64,000 nt of DNA from Phyllobacterium sp. YR531 (GCF_000282595.1 NZ_AKIZ01000023.1:62001-126000); one strand, 5' to 3'; positions 1-9,383 are shown, counted from the first letter of the stretch. Translations and numbers: made by a program. The notes: generated by a model from the letters alone, not told the origin.

Positions 1-1338
1 CTACTGCTTCCGGGTGCAAAATTGCCATCCATCCGAAGTTTCTCTGAAACAATGGCAACGTCAAAGTCTACGGTGGTCGAAGCGTATGACAGGCTTGCGG
101 CAGAAGGGCTCATTCAGTCGCGGCGTGGATCGGGTTTTTATGTCGCCGGGCATCTGGCACCGCTGACACTTGCTGAAATCGGTCCCAAACTTGACCACGC
201 CATTGATCCCCTTTGGGTATCGCGGACTTCGCTTGATGCTGGGAACGATACTTTAAAACCTGGCTGCGGCTGGCTGCCTGCATCGTGGATGCCGGAAGGT
301 GCCATTCGCCGTGCATTGAGGGCAATCGCCAGATCGAATGACTCGGTGCTGACTGATTATGCTTCGCCTCTCGGACTGCAGCCACTTCGTCAGCTTTTAT
401 CGAGAAGGCTCGGCGAACATGGAATCGAAGCGCCCGCCAATCAAATCATGCTGACTGATTCTGGAACTCATGCCATTGACCTTATATGTCGATTCCTGCT
501 TGAAGTAGGAGATAGCGTGATCGTTGATGATCCGTGTTACTTCAATTTTCACGCTTTGCTCAAAGCGCACCGTGTCAATGTGATAGGCGTGCCTTACACT
601 GCAAACGGTCCCGACCTCGCATTGTTTGCGCGCGCGCTGGAAGAACATCATCCGCGCCTTTACATAACGAATGCTGCCTTCCACAATCCAACTGGAGCAG
701 TGCTCTCGCCTGTCGTGGCCCACCGTCTGTTGAAGCTGGCAGAACTTCATAATCTCACGATTGTCGAAGACGATATTTTTGCAGATTTTGAATATGAACC
801 TGCGCCGCGACTTGCCGCATTTGATGGCTTGAATCAAGTTGTCCATATCGGCAGCTTTTCGAAATCAATCTCGGCATCTGTTCGTTGTGGCTTCATTGCT
901 GCCAAACGCGACTGGATCGAAGGACTTACGGATTTACGTATCGCGACATCATTCGGCGGCAGTCGCCTCGGTGCCGAACTGGTGCTGTTCATGCTGAAAG
1001 AAGGTGCATATCGCAAACATATCGATAATTTGCGGGTGCAGCTTGCACGCAGCATGGAACATACAATTGCTAGGCTGAAGATGCTTGGCATAATCCCATG
1101 GAACGAGCCACGTGGCGGTATGCTGTTATGGTGCAAACTGCCCGATGGCATCGACGCTGCCGGCATCGCAAAATACGGGCTGGAAAACGGCATCGTATTC
1201 GCTCCGGGCAATGTTTTCAGCCAATCGCAATCCGCCAGTTCCTATATGCGGTTTAACATAGCCCAGTGCGACGACACCCGCATATTTGATGTGCTGGCAA
1301 AGGCCATTAAACTTCAGCTAGCCGCAGCAAGCGCCTGA
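1..1338 (+). CDS. MocR-type transcriptional regulator (GntR HTH + aminotransferase fold), 5' end outside window
   Basis: The frame is open from the first base, so the true start lies upstream and the gene is cut by the window edge. The visible N-terminus is the second half of a winged helix (KLPSIRSFSETMATSKSTV, then AEGLIQSRRGSGFYV), the GntR pattern. About 370 residues of type I aminotransferase fold follow: NAAFHNPTGA before VEDDIFADFEYEP, and a PLP-lysine motif HIGSFSKSIS. MocR proteins bind PLP and usually act as DNA-binding regulators of amine, amino acid or vitamin genes, not as transaminases. The last 25 bases overlap the end of the convergent DUF1697 gene. The target genes cannot be told from this window. 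Confidence 0.9.
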   Translation, partial: LLLPGAKLPSIRSFSETMATSKSTVVEAYDRLAAEGLIQSRRGSGFYVAGHLAPLTLAEIGPKLDHAIDPLWVSRTSLDAGNDTLKPGCGWLPASWMPEGAIRRALRAIARSNDSVLTDYASPLGLQPLRQLLSRRLGEHGIEAPANQIMLTDSGTHAIDLICRFLLEVGDSVIVDDPCYFNFHALLKAHRVNVIGVPYTANGPDLALFARALEEHHPRLYITNAAFHNPTGAVLSPVVAHRLLKLAELHNLTIVEDDIFADFEYEPAPRLAAFDGLNQVVHIGSFSKSISASVRCGFIAAKRDWIEGLTDLRIATSFGGSRLGAELVLFMLKEGAYRKHIDNLRVQLARSMEHTIARLKMLGIIPWNEPRGGMLLWCKLPDGIDAAGIAKYGLENGIVFAPGNVFSQSQSASSYMRFNIAQCDDTRIFDVLAKAIKLQLAAASA

Positions 1339-1844
1339 AGTTTCAGCACACTGTTCCAATTACGGGCTGTCGCGGCGACACCCAGCGTCCGCTCAATTTT
1401 GGGGAAGAGCCGCGCATTCGAAATGCCCTGCGGCGTATGATAGTAAAGGACTCGCCCCCTTATCTCAAACTCATCCGGACCATCTGCTTTTGCCCGCAGC
1501 GCCTCTATGGCTTTGTCGTCCGGTCGTTGCTTCATAAGATAAGCATGAAGCTTTGTGGGTGTAGTAACCGCATCGGGGAAAGGATTTTCAGCAACCAGCC
1601 TGTTCCATTCTGCGGCACTGGCAATCAATATTTCTTTCGCAAAATCAAACTGCTCCAAAACAATCGGAGCGATACGCTTTATTATTTTTTCCGATGTGCC
1701 TGACGACTTGAGAACAACGTTGCCTGTGTTGATATAAGTCCGCACGCTATCAAACCCCGCTTCTGTCAAGGCTGCCGCGAGCGGCTTCACCGGCAATAAT
1801 GTTGCGCCACCTACACCGCGAAACAGAACGATCCAAGTCGCCAT
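1314..1844 (-). CDS. DUF1697 family protein
   Basis: A 176-residue soluble protein with the DUF1697 opening (WIVLFRGVGG, then TYINTGNVVL) and the usual length of that family. No biochemical role is established for the family. It is the third gene of a minus-strand run: it starts 9 bases after the ilvA stop, and its GAGG ribosome-binding site lies at the ilvA end, so it is probably cotranscribed with ade and ilvA. Its 3' end overlaps the convergent MocR gene by 25 bases. No signal peptide or membrane segment is visible. Confidence 0.85.
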   Translation of the reverse strand: MATWIVLFRGVGGATLLPVKPLAAALTEAGFDSVRTYINTGNVVLKSSGTSEKIIKRIAPIVLEQFDFAKEILIASAAEWNRLVAENPFPDAVTTPTKLHAYLMKQRPDDKAIEALRAKADGPDEFEIRGRVLYYHTPQGISNARLFPKIERTLGVAATARNWNSVLKLQALAAAS

Positions 1845-1853
1845 GAAAGGCCT

Positions 1854-3113
1854 CTAAATAATCAACCCGGCAATTGTTTCGTTGTCAGTGATATCCTGAT
1901 ACGCCCAACCCGCTTCATCGAAGCGCCTGAACAATATATCAAAATTCTTCCTGTTCTTGGTTTCGATACCAATGAGCACCGAGCCGAAGTTACGAGCCGA
2001 TTTCTTGAGGTATTCAAAACGGGCGACATCGTCCTCGGGACCAAGGAGATCGAGGAAGGAGCGCAAGGCACCAGGACGCTGCGGAAAACGGAAAATGAAG
2101 TACTTCTTGAGGCCTTCGTACCGTTGTGACCGCTCTTTCAGTTCCGGCAACCGCTCGAAATCAAAATTGCTGCCGGATATCACCAGTACGATCCGTTTGC
2201 CTTTGATATCGGCCTTCTTGAAATCTTTAAGCGCATCAATTGCCAAAGCTCCTGCGGGTTCTACGACGATCCCCTCAATATTGAGCATTTCCAGAATTGT
2301 AGAGCTAAGCCGATTTTCCGGAATTAATGTCACAGAGTCGGGACTGAACCCTTTGAGAAGCTTGAAGTTTTCCCGCCCGATCTCACCGACAGCAGCTCCA
2401 TCAACGAAGTTATCGACAGCTTCGAGTTTTACCCGCTTCCCGGACTCAAGGCTGCGTTTCAGACTGGGAGCCCCGGCAGGTTCTACAAAACGGAATTGCG
2501 TGTCCCAACCGAGTTCCGAGAGATAGCGTGTCACGCCACCGGAAAGCCCGCCGCCCCCAACCGGCAAGATCATCAGATCTGGTTTTCGCTCATCAGGCAG
2601 TTGTGCGGCGATCTCGTGCGCTACGGTCGCCTGACCGGTTATAATGTCCACATGATCAAAGGGGGGCACCATGATCGCCCCCATCTGAGCTTCAAACTCG
2701 CGCGCCGCCGCATAGCACTGGTCGAAAATATCGCCAACCAGACGAATCTCGATAAACTCGCCGCCGAAACTCCGCGTCTTGTCGATTTTCTGCTGCGGTG
2801 TCGTGACTGGCATGAAGACAACGCCCTTCTTGCCAAAATGCCGACATATGAAGGCAAATCCCTGGGCGTGATTACCAGCAGAAGCACAAACAAAAATGGC
2901 CTCTCCGGACTTGTTTGTGTTCAGATAATGCGAAATGAAATTAAACGCACCCCTGATCTTATACGAACGGACAGGCGATAAATCCTCCCGCTTCAGCCAG
3001 ATTTGCGCACCGTATTTCTGCGAAAGATAGTGATTGAGTTGGAGCGGTGTTTCTGGAAACAGCGTACGCATTTTTGTGGTTGCTTGGGCAACAGCCTTGG
3101 CAAAAGCAGTCAT
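1854..3113 (-). CDS. ilvA: Threonine ammonia-lyase, short ACT-like form
   Basis: Converts L-threonine to 2-oxobutanoate and ammonia, the entry to isoleucine synthesis, in the cytoplasm with PLP. The PLP lysine is K52 in SYKIRGA. The glycine-rich phosphate loop is seen as PVGGGGLSGG. After the catalytic domain comes one ACT-like regulatory domain starting at about residue 330 (KKYFIFRFPQRPGALRSFL). At 419 residues it matches the short single-ACT class rather than the roughly 510-residue E. coli enzyme. The start codon overlaps the ade stop by four bases (ATGA), which implies translational coupling with adenine deaminase, an unusual partner. Confidence 0.93.
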   Translation of the reverse strand: MTAFAKAVAQATTKMRTLFPETPLQLNHYLSQKYGAQIWLKREDLSPVRSYKIRGAFNFISHYLNTNKSGEAIFVCASAGNHAQGFAFICRHFGKKGVVFMPVTTPQQKIDKTRSFGGEFIEIRLVGDIFDQCYAAAREFEAQMGAIMVPPFDHVDIITGQATVAHEIAAQLPDERKPDLMILPVGGGGLSGGVTRYLSELGWDTQFRFVEPAGAPSLKRSLESGKRVKLEAVDNFVDGAAVGEIGRENFKLLKGFSPDSVTLIPENRLSSTILEMLNIEGIVVEPAGALAIDALKDFKKADIKGKRIVLVISGSNFDFERLPELKERSQRYEGLKKYFIFRFPQRPGALRSFLDLLGPEDDVARFEYLKKSARNFGSVLIGIETKNRKNFDILFRRFDEAGWAYQDITDNETIAGLII

Positions 3114-4924
3114 AGAAATAAATCAACCTTTTCGAACGTTCGAACATCGATAATCCCGACATCGGAAATACGCAATTCCGGAATGACAACCAGCGCCAAT
3201 AGCGAGTGCTGCATGTAAGCATTGTTCAGGCTGCATCCCATGGCTCGCATGGCATTGACCAGCTTGTCCGCCTTTGCTGCCACCACTTCAGCACGCTGCT
3301 CCGACATCAAACCCGCTATCGGCATCTCGACAAGAGCCAATTCACGTCCTTTGGAAAACAGCACCACACCTCCACCGACTTCACCAAGTCGATTGGCAGC
3401 TTTGGCCATGTCTTCCTTATTGGTGCCCACAACGATCATGTGATGGCTGTCATGAGCTACGGTCGACGCCATTGCGCAATCTAAAGTATAGCCAAAGCCC
3501 GAGACAAACCCGTTTACCACCGCACCGGTGCCCCGATGACGTTCCACAAGCGCAATCTGGCAGACATCATTGCGCCTATCCATTTGCACAACTCCATCAG
3601 AAACCGACAGATCGGCCTCGAGCGCCTTGGTTGGTGCCTGATTTTCAATCACACCTATCACGCGCGCAGTAACATGTTTTCCGGGCTTTGGAGCCTTGAT
3701 GTCAAAGTCCCTGGATTTTAGTTTCTTGCCAAGCTTGATCGTGTTTTTGGCAAATGAGGGATAGTCATAAGCAGGAATATCCGCAATCAGCTTCCCCTTT
3801 TCCGCCATGTGCACGCCTCGCGCGTAGACGCGATCTATGACGAGATTCGGAAGATCAGATACGATCAGAAAATCCGCCAGACGCCCTGGCGTAATTGACC
3901 CAATCTCCCGCTCCAGCCGAAAATGCTGGGCTGTATTCAAGGTCGCCATCTGGATTGCCGTGACGGGCTTTAACCCTTGAGCAATTGCGTGTCTTACAAC
4001 ACGGTCCATATGCCCGTCATTGACCAGCGTACCGGAATGACTGTCATCAGTGCACAAGATGAAATTACGAGGATCAAGCCCCTGCTCGGTTACAGCCTTG
4101 ATCTGGCTCGCCACATCATACCAGGCTGAGCCAAGGCGAAGCATGGCACGCATACCCTGCCGCACGCGCGCCATGGCATCTTCCATGCGTGTGCCCTCGT
4201 GATCATCCTCGGGACCGCCAGCGACATATCCATGGAACGCGCGGCCGAGTTCCGGCGATGCGAAATGTCCGCCAACAGTTTTTCCGGCTTTAACCGTGGC
4301 ATCGATACCGCCTCGCATGGTCGCATCATTATTGGCAACACCGGGGAAATTCATGACTTCACCCAGCCCGACAATATTAGGCCACGTCATGGCTTCAGCT
4401 ACATCTTCCGGGCTGATTGCTGCTCCAGCATTCTCCAGACCGGGTGCAGAAGGAACACAGCTCGGCATCTGTACATGCACATTGATGGGCATGCCCAATG
4501 CCTCATCATGCATCAGGCGAACACCTTCAAGCCCCAGCACATTGGCGATCTCGTGCGGGTCTATAAACATGGAGGTAGTACCGTGAGGAATGACGGCGCG
4601 CGTGAATTCCGTAACTGTAACCATGCCGCTTTCGACATGCATATGAGCGTCACAAAGGCCCGGGACCAGATAACGGCCAGCCGCATCAACGACTTTGGTT
4701 TTAGAGCCGATGCAATGTTCGGCACCATGGCCGACAAAAGCAAATCGGCCGACTATGATCGCGATATCAATCCCCGCAATGATCTCACCGGAATATACGC
4801 TAACCAAGCGGCCATTTCGTACCACCAGGTCTGCTGGGCGGCGTCCCATGGCGACATCCACCAGCAGCGGTGCTGATTGCGTCCAGCTGTCCGGCCTTTT
4901 GGCGGCTTTATCCTGCTTCGACAT
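3110..4924 (-). CDS. ade: Adenine deaminase
   Basis: Hydrolyses adenine to hypoxanthine and ammonia (purine salvage, cytoplasm). The 604-residue protein has the amidohydrolase layout: an N-terminal beta-sandwich part (DLVVRNGRLVSVYSGEI), the metal motif DAHMHVESGM, a second metal region with HGTTS, the late DDSHSGTL segment, and the C-terminal adenine-deaminase domain. The start is ATG with an AGG ribosome-binding site seven bases upstream. It is first in the operon ade-ilvA-DUF1697. A 10-base palindrome lies 32 bases upstream of the start and may be regulatory. Length and motifs fit the Ade/YicP family well. Confidence 0.93.
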   Translation of the reverse strand: MSKQDKAAKRPDSWTQSAPLLVDVAMGRRPADLVVRNGRLVSVYSGEIIAGIDIAIIVGRFAFVGHGAEHCIGSKTKVVDAAGRYLVPGLCDAHMHVESGMVTVTEFTRAVIPHGTTSMFIDPHEIANVLGLEGVRLMHDEALGMPINVHVQMPSCVPSAPGLENAGAAISPEDVAEAMTWPNIVGLGEVMNFPGVANNDATMRGGIDATVKAGKTVGGHFASPELGRAFHGYVAGGPEDDHEGTRMEDAMARVRQGMRAMLRLGSAWYDVASQIKAVTEQGLDPRNFILCTDDSHSGTLVNDGHMDRVVRHAIAQGLKPVTAIQMATLNTAQHFRLEREIGSITPGRLADFLIVSDLPNLVIDRVYARGVHMAEKGKLIADIPAYDYPSFAKNTIKLGKKLKSRDFDIKAPKPGKHVTARVIGVIENQAPTKALEADLSVSDGVVQMDRRNDVCQIALVERHRGTGAVVNGFVSGFGYTLDCAMASTVAHDSHHMIVVGTNKEDMAKAANRLGEVGGGVVLFSKGRELALVEMPIAGLMSEQRAEVVAAKADKLVNAMRAMGCSLNNAYMQHSLLALVVIPELRISDVGIIDVRTFEKVDLFL

Positions 4925-4955
4925 TCAATAACCTCGCATCGCCTTTTCATATGTC

Positions 4956-4965
4956 ATGCATGCAT
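4956..4965. promoter_or_regulatory. Palindrome ATGCATGCAT upstream of ade
   Basis: A perfect 10-base palindrome lies 32 bases upstream of the ade start and between the divergent ade and tctC genes. Its position suits an operator. I know of no regulator that can be named from this sequence, and such short palindromes also occur by chance. Confidence 0.2.
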
Positions 4966-5036
4966 ATACGAAAATGGCATTGAGCACTCCACCGCAAGAG
5001 ATTTTCTCAAAAATTTATGCGAAGCCCATGAAATGC

Positions 5037-5065
5037 TTGACATACTGCCTGCGCTTGCCTCCGAT
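5037..5065 (+). promoter_or_regulatory. Candidate sigma-70 promoter for tctCBA
   Basis: A perfect TTGACA (5037-5042) is followed after 17 bases by a weak TCCGAT (5060-5065). It points toward tctC, whose start is about 118 bases further on. The poor -10 suggests an activator may be needed, or that the match is accidental. Confidence 0.3.
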
Positions 5066-5182
5066 AGAGAATTAACGACGAATTGAATGAGATTCTGCTG
5101 AACCGTGGAGGCAGCCGGCAATATCGTTCAGTAAAAGAAAGCGAAAATCTACTAACAAGCCATATTCTGGGAGGAACATTTG

Positions 5183-6160
5183 ATGCGCAAGATACTCATT
5201 TCGCTGGCAGCCACAGCTACTTTTGCTTTGGCGTCAAGCACTGCATTTTCTCAAGGTTATCCTGAACGCAATATTACAATGGTCGTGCCATTCGCTGCAG
5301 GCGGCCCTACCGATACGGTTACCCGCCTTGTCGCTGAAACCATGTCAAAAGATCTTGGACAGCAAATTCTCGTGGAGAATGTGGGCGGTGCGGGTGGAAC
5401 CTTGGGTGCATCGCAGGTCGCAAAGGCCGAAGCCGATGGATATACATTGCTTCTGCATCACATTGGTATGGCAACCAGCGCAACACTTTACCGCAAACTG
5501 CCCTATGATACGCTCAATGCCTTTGAATATGTTGGCCTTGTGACCGACGTACCGATGACAATTGTCTCCAAGAAAGATTTCGAAGCGAAAGACCTGAAAG
5601 GCCTCGTTGAGTATGTGAAAGCCAACGCCGACAAGATCAGCCTTGCAAACGCTGGCATTGGTGCTGCTTCGCATCTGTGCGGCATGTTGTTCATGAACGA
5701 GATCAAGGTTCCGCTCGTTACCGTTCCTTATAAGGGAACCGGACCTGCAATGACTGATTTGCTGGGTGGACAGGTCGATCTCATGTGCGACCAGACCACA
5801 AACACTACCAAGCAGATCAAAGGCGGCACGATCAAAGCCTATGCGGTGACATCCGCAAAGCGTCTCGACGCTCTTCCAGATGTTCCGACTGTAGAAGAGG
5901 CTGGTCTTCCCGGCATGCAGGTCGGCATCTGGCACGGTATCTACGCGCCAAAGGGCACGCCAACAGAAGTTACCGAGAAATTGTCTGCATCACTGCAAAA
6001 GGCCCTCAAGGATCCGAACATTATCGCGCGTTTTGCCGAACTTGGCACAGTTCCTGTAACTGATGCCGAAGCTACACCTGCAGGTTTGAAATCAAAGCTG
6101 GAGAGTGAAGTAGCACGCTGGAAGCCAATTATTGAGGCTGCCGGCCAATACGCAGACTAA
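5183..6160 (+). CDS. tctC: Tripartite tricarboxylate transporter substrate-binding protein (TctC/Bug family)
   Basis: Periplasmic receptor of a TTT-type importer. Residues 1-23 form a signal peptide (MRKILISLAATATFALASS, cut near AFS-Q). The mature protein starts with the family pattern YPERNITMVVPFAAGGPTD, where the PFAAGG loop binds the carboxylate, and continues with the ENVGGAGG region. The 325-residue length is normal. ATG 5183 was chosen because GGGAGGA lies eight bases upstream; a TTG just before it is less likely. Genes for both membrane subunits follow. The ligand is unknown: Bug proteins bind many carboxylates, including citrate, glutamate and nicotinate. Confidence 0.92.
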   Translation: MRKILISLAATATFALASSTAFSQGYPERNITMVVPFAAGGPTDTVTRLVAETMSKDLGQQILVENVGGAGGTLGASQVAKAEADGYTLLLHHIGMATSATLYRKLPYDTLNAFEYVGLVTDVPMTIVSKKDFEAKDLKGLVEYVKANADKISLANAGIGAASHLCGMLFMNEIKVPLVTVPYKGTGPAMTDLLGGQVDLMCDQTTNTTKQIKGGTIKAYAVTSAKRLDALPDVPTVEEAGLPGMQVGIWHGIYAPKGTPTEVTEKLSASLQKALKDPNIIARFAELGTVPVTDAEATPAGLKSKLESEVARWKPIIEAAGQYAD

Positions 6161-6171
6161 TTCAGCATTAG

Positions 6172-6193
6172 CCGGGGCACGAAAATGCCCCGG
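6172..6193 (+). other. Stem-loop between tctC and tctB
   Basis: CCGGGGCA and TGCCCCGG form an eight-base-pair stem around a CGAAAA loop, 11 bases after the tctC stop. No long U tract follows. Such hairpins after binding-protein genes commonly protect the upstream mRNA or partly attenuate transcription, giving more receptor than membrane subunits. Confidence 0.6.
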
Positions 6194-6239
6194 TCCTTTC
6201 CATTTTAAGAAACGTCGGAAAACGGCGATTGGGGGATAT

Positions 6240-6701
6240 ATGAAATCCTTGAATTTCAGTTCACGCGACATTGTTTGCGGTGCATTATTTATTCTTGTGG
6301 GCCTGTTTTTTGCGGTACAGGCATATGGGCTCGAACTGGGTACGGCCGTTCGAATGGGGCCCGGTTATTTCCCGTTTGTTCTGGCAGGAATACTCGTGAT
6401 TCTTGGAATCATCGTGATCATTCAGGGAACGCAAATCGAACACGAGCCGATGGGACCCATTGCATGGCGCGGGATGTTGTTCATCCTTCCGGCACCTGTT
6501 TTCTTCGGCCTGACTGTCCGTGGTCTTGGATTTGTACCATCATTGTTTTTGACAGCATTGATTGCGGCTTTCGCCAGCACGAAAATGCGACCCGGTATGG
6601 CGTTGCTTCTCGTGGGGGGGCTGACGATCTTCTCCGTTGTTGTCTTCAGTTATGCATTGGGGCTGCCATTCCGCCGTTTCGGCCCTTGGCTCGGACAGTG
6701 A
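6240..6701 (+). CDS. tctB: Tripartite tricarboxylate transporter small membrane subunit TctB
   Basis: A 153-residue integral membrane protein with four predicted helices, the usual size and shape of TctB. The N-terminus (SSRDIVCGALFILVGLFFAV) and the region around GPGYFPFVLAGILVILGI are typical. The ATG at 6240 follows GGGGGA by a few bases; a longer reading from 6132 would overlap the tctC 3' end and is not supported. It acts with TctA as the membrane part of the proton- or sodium-coupled carboxylate importer. The gap to tctA is only nine bases. Confidence 0.88.
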   Translation: MKSLNFSSRDIVCGALFILVGLFFAVQAYGLELGTAVRMGPGYFPFVLAGILVILGIIVIIQGTQIEHEPMGPIAWRGMLFILPAPVFFGLTVRGLGFVPSLFLTALIAAFASTKMRPGMALLLVGGLTIFSVVVFSYALGLPFRRFGPWLGQ

Positions 6702-6710
6702 GGACGCATC

Positions 6711-8213
6711 ATGGAACTCTTTAACAACCTCGTCCTCGGCTTCACCACTGCCGGTGCTCCATGGAACCTGTTCTTCTGCCTCGTAGGCGTTATCCTTGGC
6801 ACACTGATCGGCGTATTGCCCGGTATCGGTGCGACGGCAACGATTGCCATGTTGCTGCCTATTACGTTCCAGCTGGAGCCTGTTTCTTCGCTGATCATGC
6901 TGGCGGGAATCTATTACGGCGCTCAATATGGCGGCTCCACCACGGCTATCCTGATTAATATGCCGGGTGAATCGTCATCAGCCGTCACCGCCATTGATGG
7001 ATATCAAATGGCACGGAAAGGGCGAGCGGGTGCGGCGCTGGCAATTGCGGCCATCGGTTCGTTCTTCGCCGGAACTGTTTCCACGGTATTGGTCGCTGTC
7101 TTCGCGCCGCCGCTCACAGCCATAGCCTTGAAGTTCGGTTCTGCCGAATATTTCTCGCTGATGATTGTCGGTCTCGTTTCTTCCATTGCCCTTGCCCATG
7201 GCTCAGTCGTGAAAGCACTCGGGATGGTGGTTCTCGGACTGCTTCTCGGCCTTGTCGGAACAGATATTTACACCGGTACGCCTCGATTCAACTTAGGCAT
7301 TCTTGAACTTTCCGATGGGCTGAACTTCGTTGCTCTGGCGGTCGGTGTGTTTGGTATTGCGGAAATTCTTCGCAACCTTGAAAATGAACATGACCGCGAT
7401 GTCATGATCAAGAAGGTCACCAATCTTTGGCCAACCAAACAGGATTGGAAGGAAATGACGGCGCCGATATTGCGCGGCACCGCAATTGGCTCTGCTCTTG
7501 GAATATTGCCAGGTGGCGGTGCCATTCTTGCTTCCTTTGCCTCCTATACCGTTGAAAAACGCATGTCCAAGACACCTGAAGAGTTCGGTAAAGGTGCCGT
7601 TGCGGGTGTTGCAGGGCCTGAGTCAGCCAACAATGCCGGTGCCCAAACATCGTTCATTCCAATGTTGACGCTTGGTATTCCTGCAAATCCGGTTATGGCA
7701 CTAATGATCGGTGCGATGATCATTCAAGGCATCGTGCCCGGACCAAATGTGGCGACGGAACAGCCTGCACTTTTTTGGGGTATCATCGCATCGATGTGGA
7801 TCGGCAATCTTATGCTGATCCTGCTGAATCTGCCGCTGATCGGTCTATGGGTAAAACTCCTGACCATCCCCTACTATATGCTGTTTCCAGCAATCATCGC
7901 GTTCTGTTCCATTGGCGTCTACAGCGTTAACTCCAATGTTTTCGATCTCTATGCGGTCGCATTCTTCGGATTGATCGGTTATGTGCTGGCAAAGCTTCGC
8001 TGCGAACCGGCCCCCTTGTTGCTAGGCTTTGTATTGGGTCCGCTTCTCGAAGAGCATCTGCGGCGGGCAATGATCATGTCACGCGGCGATGCTACGACAT
8101 TCGTCACACGGCCGATCAGTTTGACACTGTTGTTGCTTGCAGCGGCGGTGCTCGTTGTGGTTCTGCTGCCAAGCATTCGCAAGAAGCGCGATGAGGTGTT
8201 TGTCGAGGATTAA
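6711..8213 (+). CDS. tctA: Tripartite tricarboxylate transporter large membrane subunit TctA
   Basis: The 500-residue, roughly 12-helix permease subunit that carries the substrate across the inner membrane. Conserved family pieces are GVLPGIGATATIAMLLP near residue 35, YYGAQYGGSTTAILINMPGE near residue 70, and the repeated half with GILPGGGAILASF near residue 270. A GAGGA ribosome-binding site precedes the ATG. It ends the tctCBA operon. No TctDE-type sensor pair is adjacent, so regulation is not visible here. Confidence 0.93.
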   Translation: MELFNNLVLGFTTAGAPWNLFFCLVGVILGTLIGVLPGIGATATIAMLLPITFQLEPVSSLIMLAGIYYGAQYGGSTTAILINMPGESSSAVTAIDGYQMARKGRAGAALAIAAIGSFFAGTVSTVLVAVFAPPLTAIALKFGSAEYFSLMIVGLVSSIALAHGSVVKALGMVVLGLLLGLVGTDIYTGTPRFNLGILELSDGLNFVALAVGVFGIAEILRNLENEHDRDVMIKKVTNLWPTKQDWKEMTAPILRGTAIGSALGILPGGGAILASFASYTVEKRMSKTPEEFGKGAVAGVAGPESANNAGAQTSFIPMLTLGIPANPVMALMIGAMIIQGIVPGPNVATEQPALFWGIIASMWIGNLMLILLNLPLIGLWVKLLTIPYYMLFPAIIAFCSIGVYSVNSNVFDLYAVAFFGLIGYVLAKLRCEPAPLLLGFVLGPLLEEHLRRAMIMSRGDATTFVTRPISLTLLLLAAAVLVVVLLPSIRKKRDEVFVED

Positions 8214-8328
8214 TTCAAATCTGAGGGTGGCAAGCCGTTTCAGGCAAGCCATCCTGACTTCACCAATGCAAAAACTAATGCAAAACACCGTTGACGGAAT
8301 CGATTGAACCGTTGAAAAGCATAACCGC

Positions 8329-8414
8329 GCGGACGTGGTGAAATCGGTAGACACAACAGACTTAAAATCTGTCGGCCATAGGTCATGCGGGTTCAAGTCC
8401 CGCCGTCCGCACCA
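8329..8414 (+). tRNA. tRNA-Leu (anticodon TAA)
   Basis: The acceptor stem pairs GCGGACG (8329-8335) with CGTCCGC (8404-8410), followed by discriminator A and an encoded CCA. The anticodon stem ACAGA/TCTGT holds the loop CTTAAAA with anticodon TAA at 8363-8365. A long variable arm and a T loop GTTCAAGTC complete a class II tRNA that reads UUA. Confidence 0.98.
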
Positions 8415-8419
8415 ACATG

Positions 8420-8443
8420 AACCCGGCTTTAGCCGGGTTTTTT
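8420..8443 (+). terminator. Intrinsic terminator of tRNA-Leu
   Basis: AACCCGGCT and AGCCGGGTT form a stem with a tiny loop, followed by a T run, six bases after the tRNA CCA end. Confidence 0.9.
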
Positions 8444-8554
8444 GTTGTTTCACAATGTGTTGAGAACACACGTCAAGCTGGAAAGCCTTCATCAAGCGGG
8501 CTTGCGGCTATCCGTTTCGGGAACTACGTTCCATTTCCCATCAGGAGTCTTTCC

Positions 8555-9313
8555 ATGACCGAAAAGAGTGAGATTGTAACGGCAGCGATGCTCGCGATTG
8601 GTGACGAATTGCTGTCCGGCCGGACCAAAGACAAGAATATCGGCCATCTCGCCGACATTCTGACTGCTGTTGGGATTGATTTGGAGGAGGTCCGCATTGT
8701 TCCTGACGAACAAGCCCGCATCGTAGAGGCGTTGAATGCTTTGCGCCAGCGCTATGACTATGTTTTCACTTCCGGCGGCATCGGACCCACCCATGACGAC
8801 ATCACTGCCGATGCTATTTCCAAAGCTTTTGGGGTGCCATGCGAGCACGACGCAAAGGCAATGAAGATAATGGGCGATAGTTACGCTTCAAGAGGCATGG
8901 AGTTCACGGAAAGCCGCCAGCGTATGGCGCGCATGCCAAGGGGGGCAGTTCACATCGATAATCCGGTCTCAACCGCTCCCGGCTTCAATCTCGAAAATGT
9001 GTATGTAATGGCCGGCGTTCCATCCATTTTTCAGGCAATGCTGGACAATGTAATCCCTACATTGCGCGTGGGAACCCAATTGCTATCGCAATCTGTAAAC
9101 TGCCCGTTTGGCGAGGGATCGATTGCCGTTCCTCTTGGCAATATCCAAACGGAGAATCCTGAGACGATCATCGGATCATATCCAAAATACGAAAATGGCC
9201 GTTTTTCCACAGAACTCGTTGTTCGAGCTCGTGATGCGGCCAAACTGACATCTGCCGTGGAAGCTGTGAAGGCTATGATTGCAAATCTGGAGGCAACGCA
9301 ACTTCCGCGCTGA
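8555..9313 (+). CDS. CinA-like molybdopterin-binding-domain protein (MoaB/Mog fold only)
   Basis: A 252-residue cytoplasmic protein consisting of the MoCF_biosynth domain of CinA. Typical are AAMLAIGDELLSGRTKDKN and SGGIGPTHDDITADA. It lacks the C-terminal PncC nicotinamide-nucleotide amidase domain of full CinA, so it is the stand-alone form common in alphaproteobacteria. Some CinA-type domains hydrolyse ADP-ribose; the activity of this form is not certain. The ATG at 8555 follows CAGGAG; a longer reading would run into the tRNA terminator. Confidence 0.88.
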   Translation: MTEKSEIVTAAMLAIGDELLSGRTKDKNIGHLADILTAVGIDLEEVRIVPDEQARIVEALNALRQRYDYVFTSGGIGPTHDDITADAISKAFGVPCEHDAKAMKIMGDSYASRGMEFTESRQRMARMPRGAVHIDNPVSTAPGFNLENVYVMAGVPSIFQAMLDNVIPTLRVGTQLLSQSVNCPFGEGSIAVPLGNIQTENPETIIGSYPKYENGRFSTELVVRARDAAKLTSAVEAVKAMIANLEATQLPR

Positions 9314-9383
9314 CGCTTAGCCTATTCTGGTTGTATACTGTAGCCAGCCATGGTTCGATGACTCAAAGACAATGGAGGCCAAA

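Noticed and set aside
5223-5543. Second frame within tctC
   Set aside because: Shadow frame within a well-supported coding sequence.
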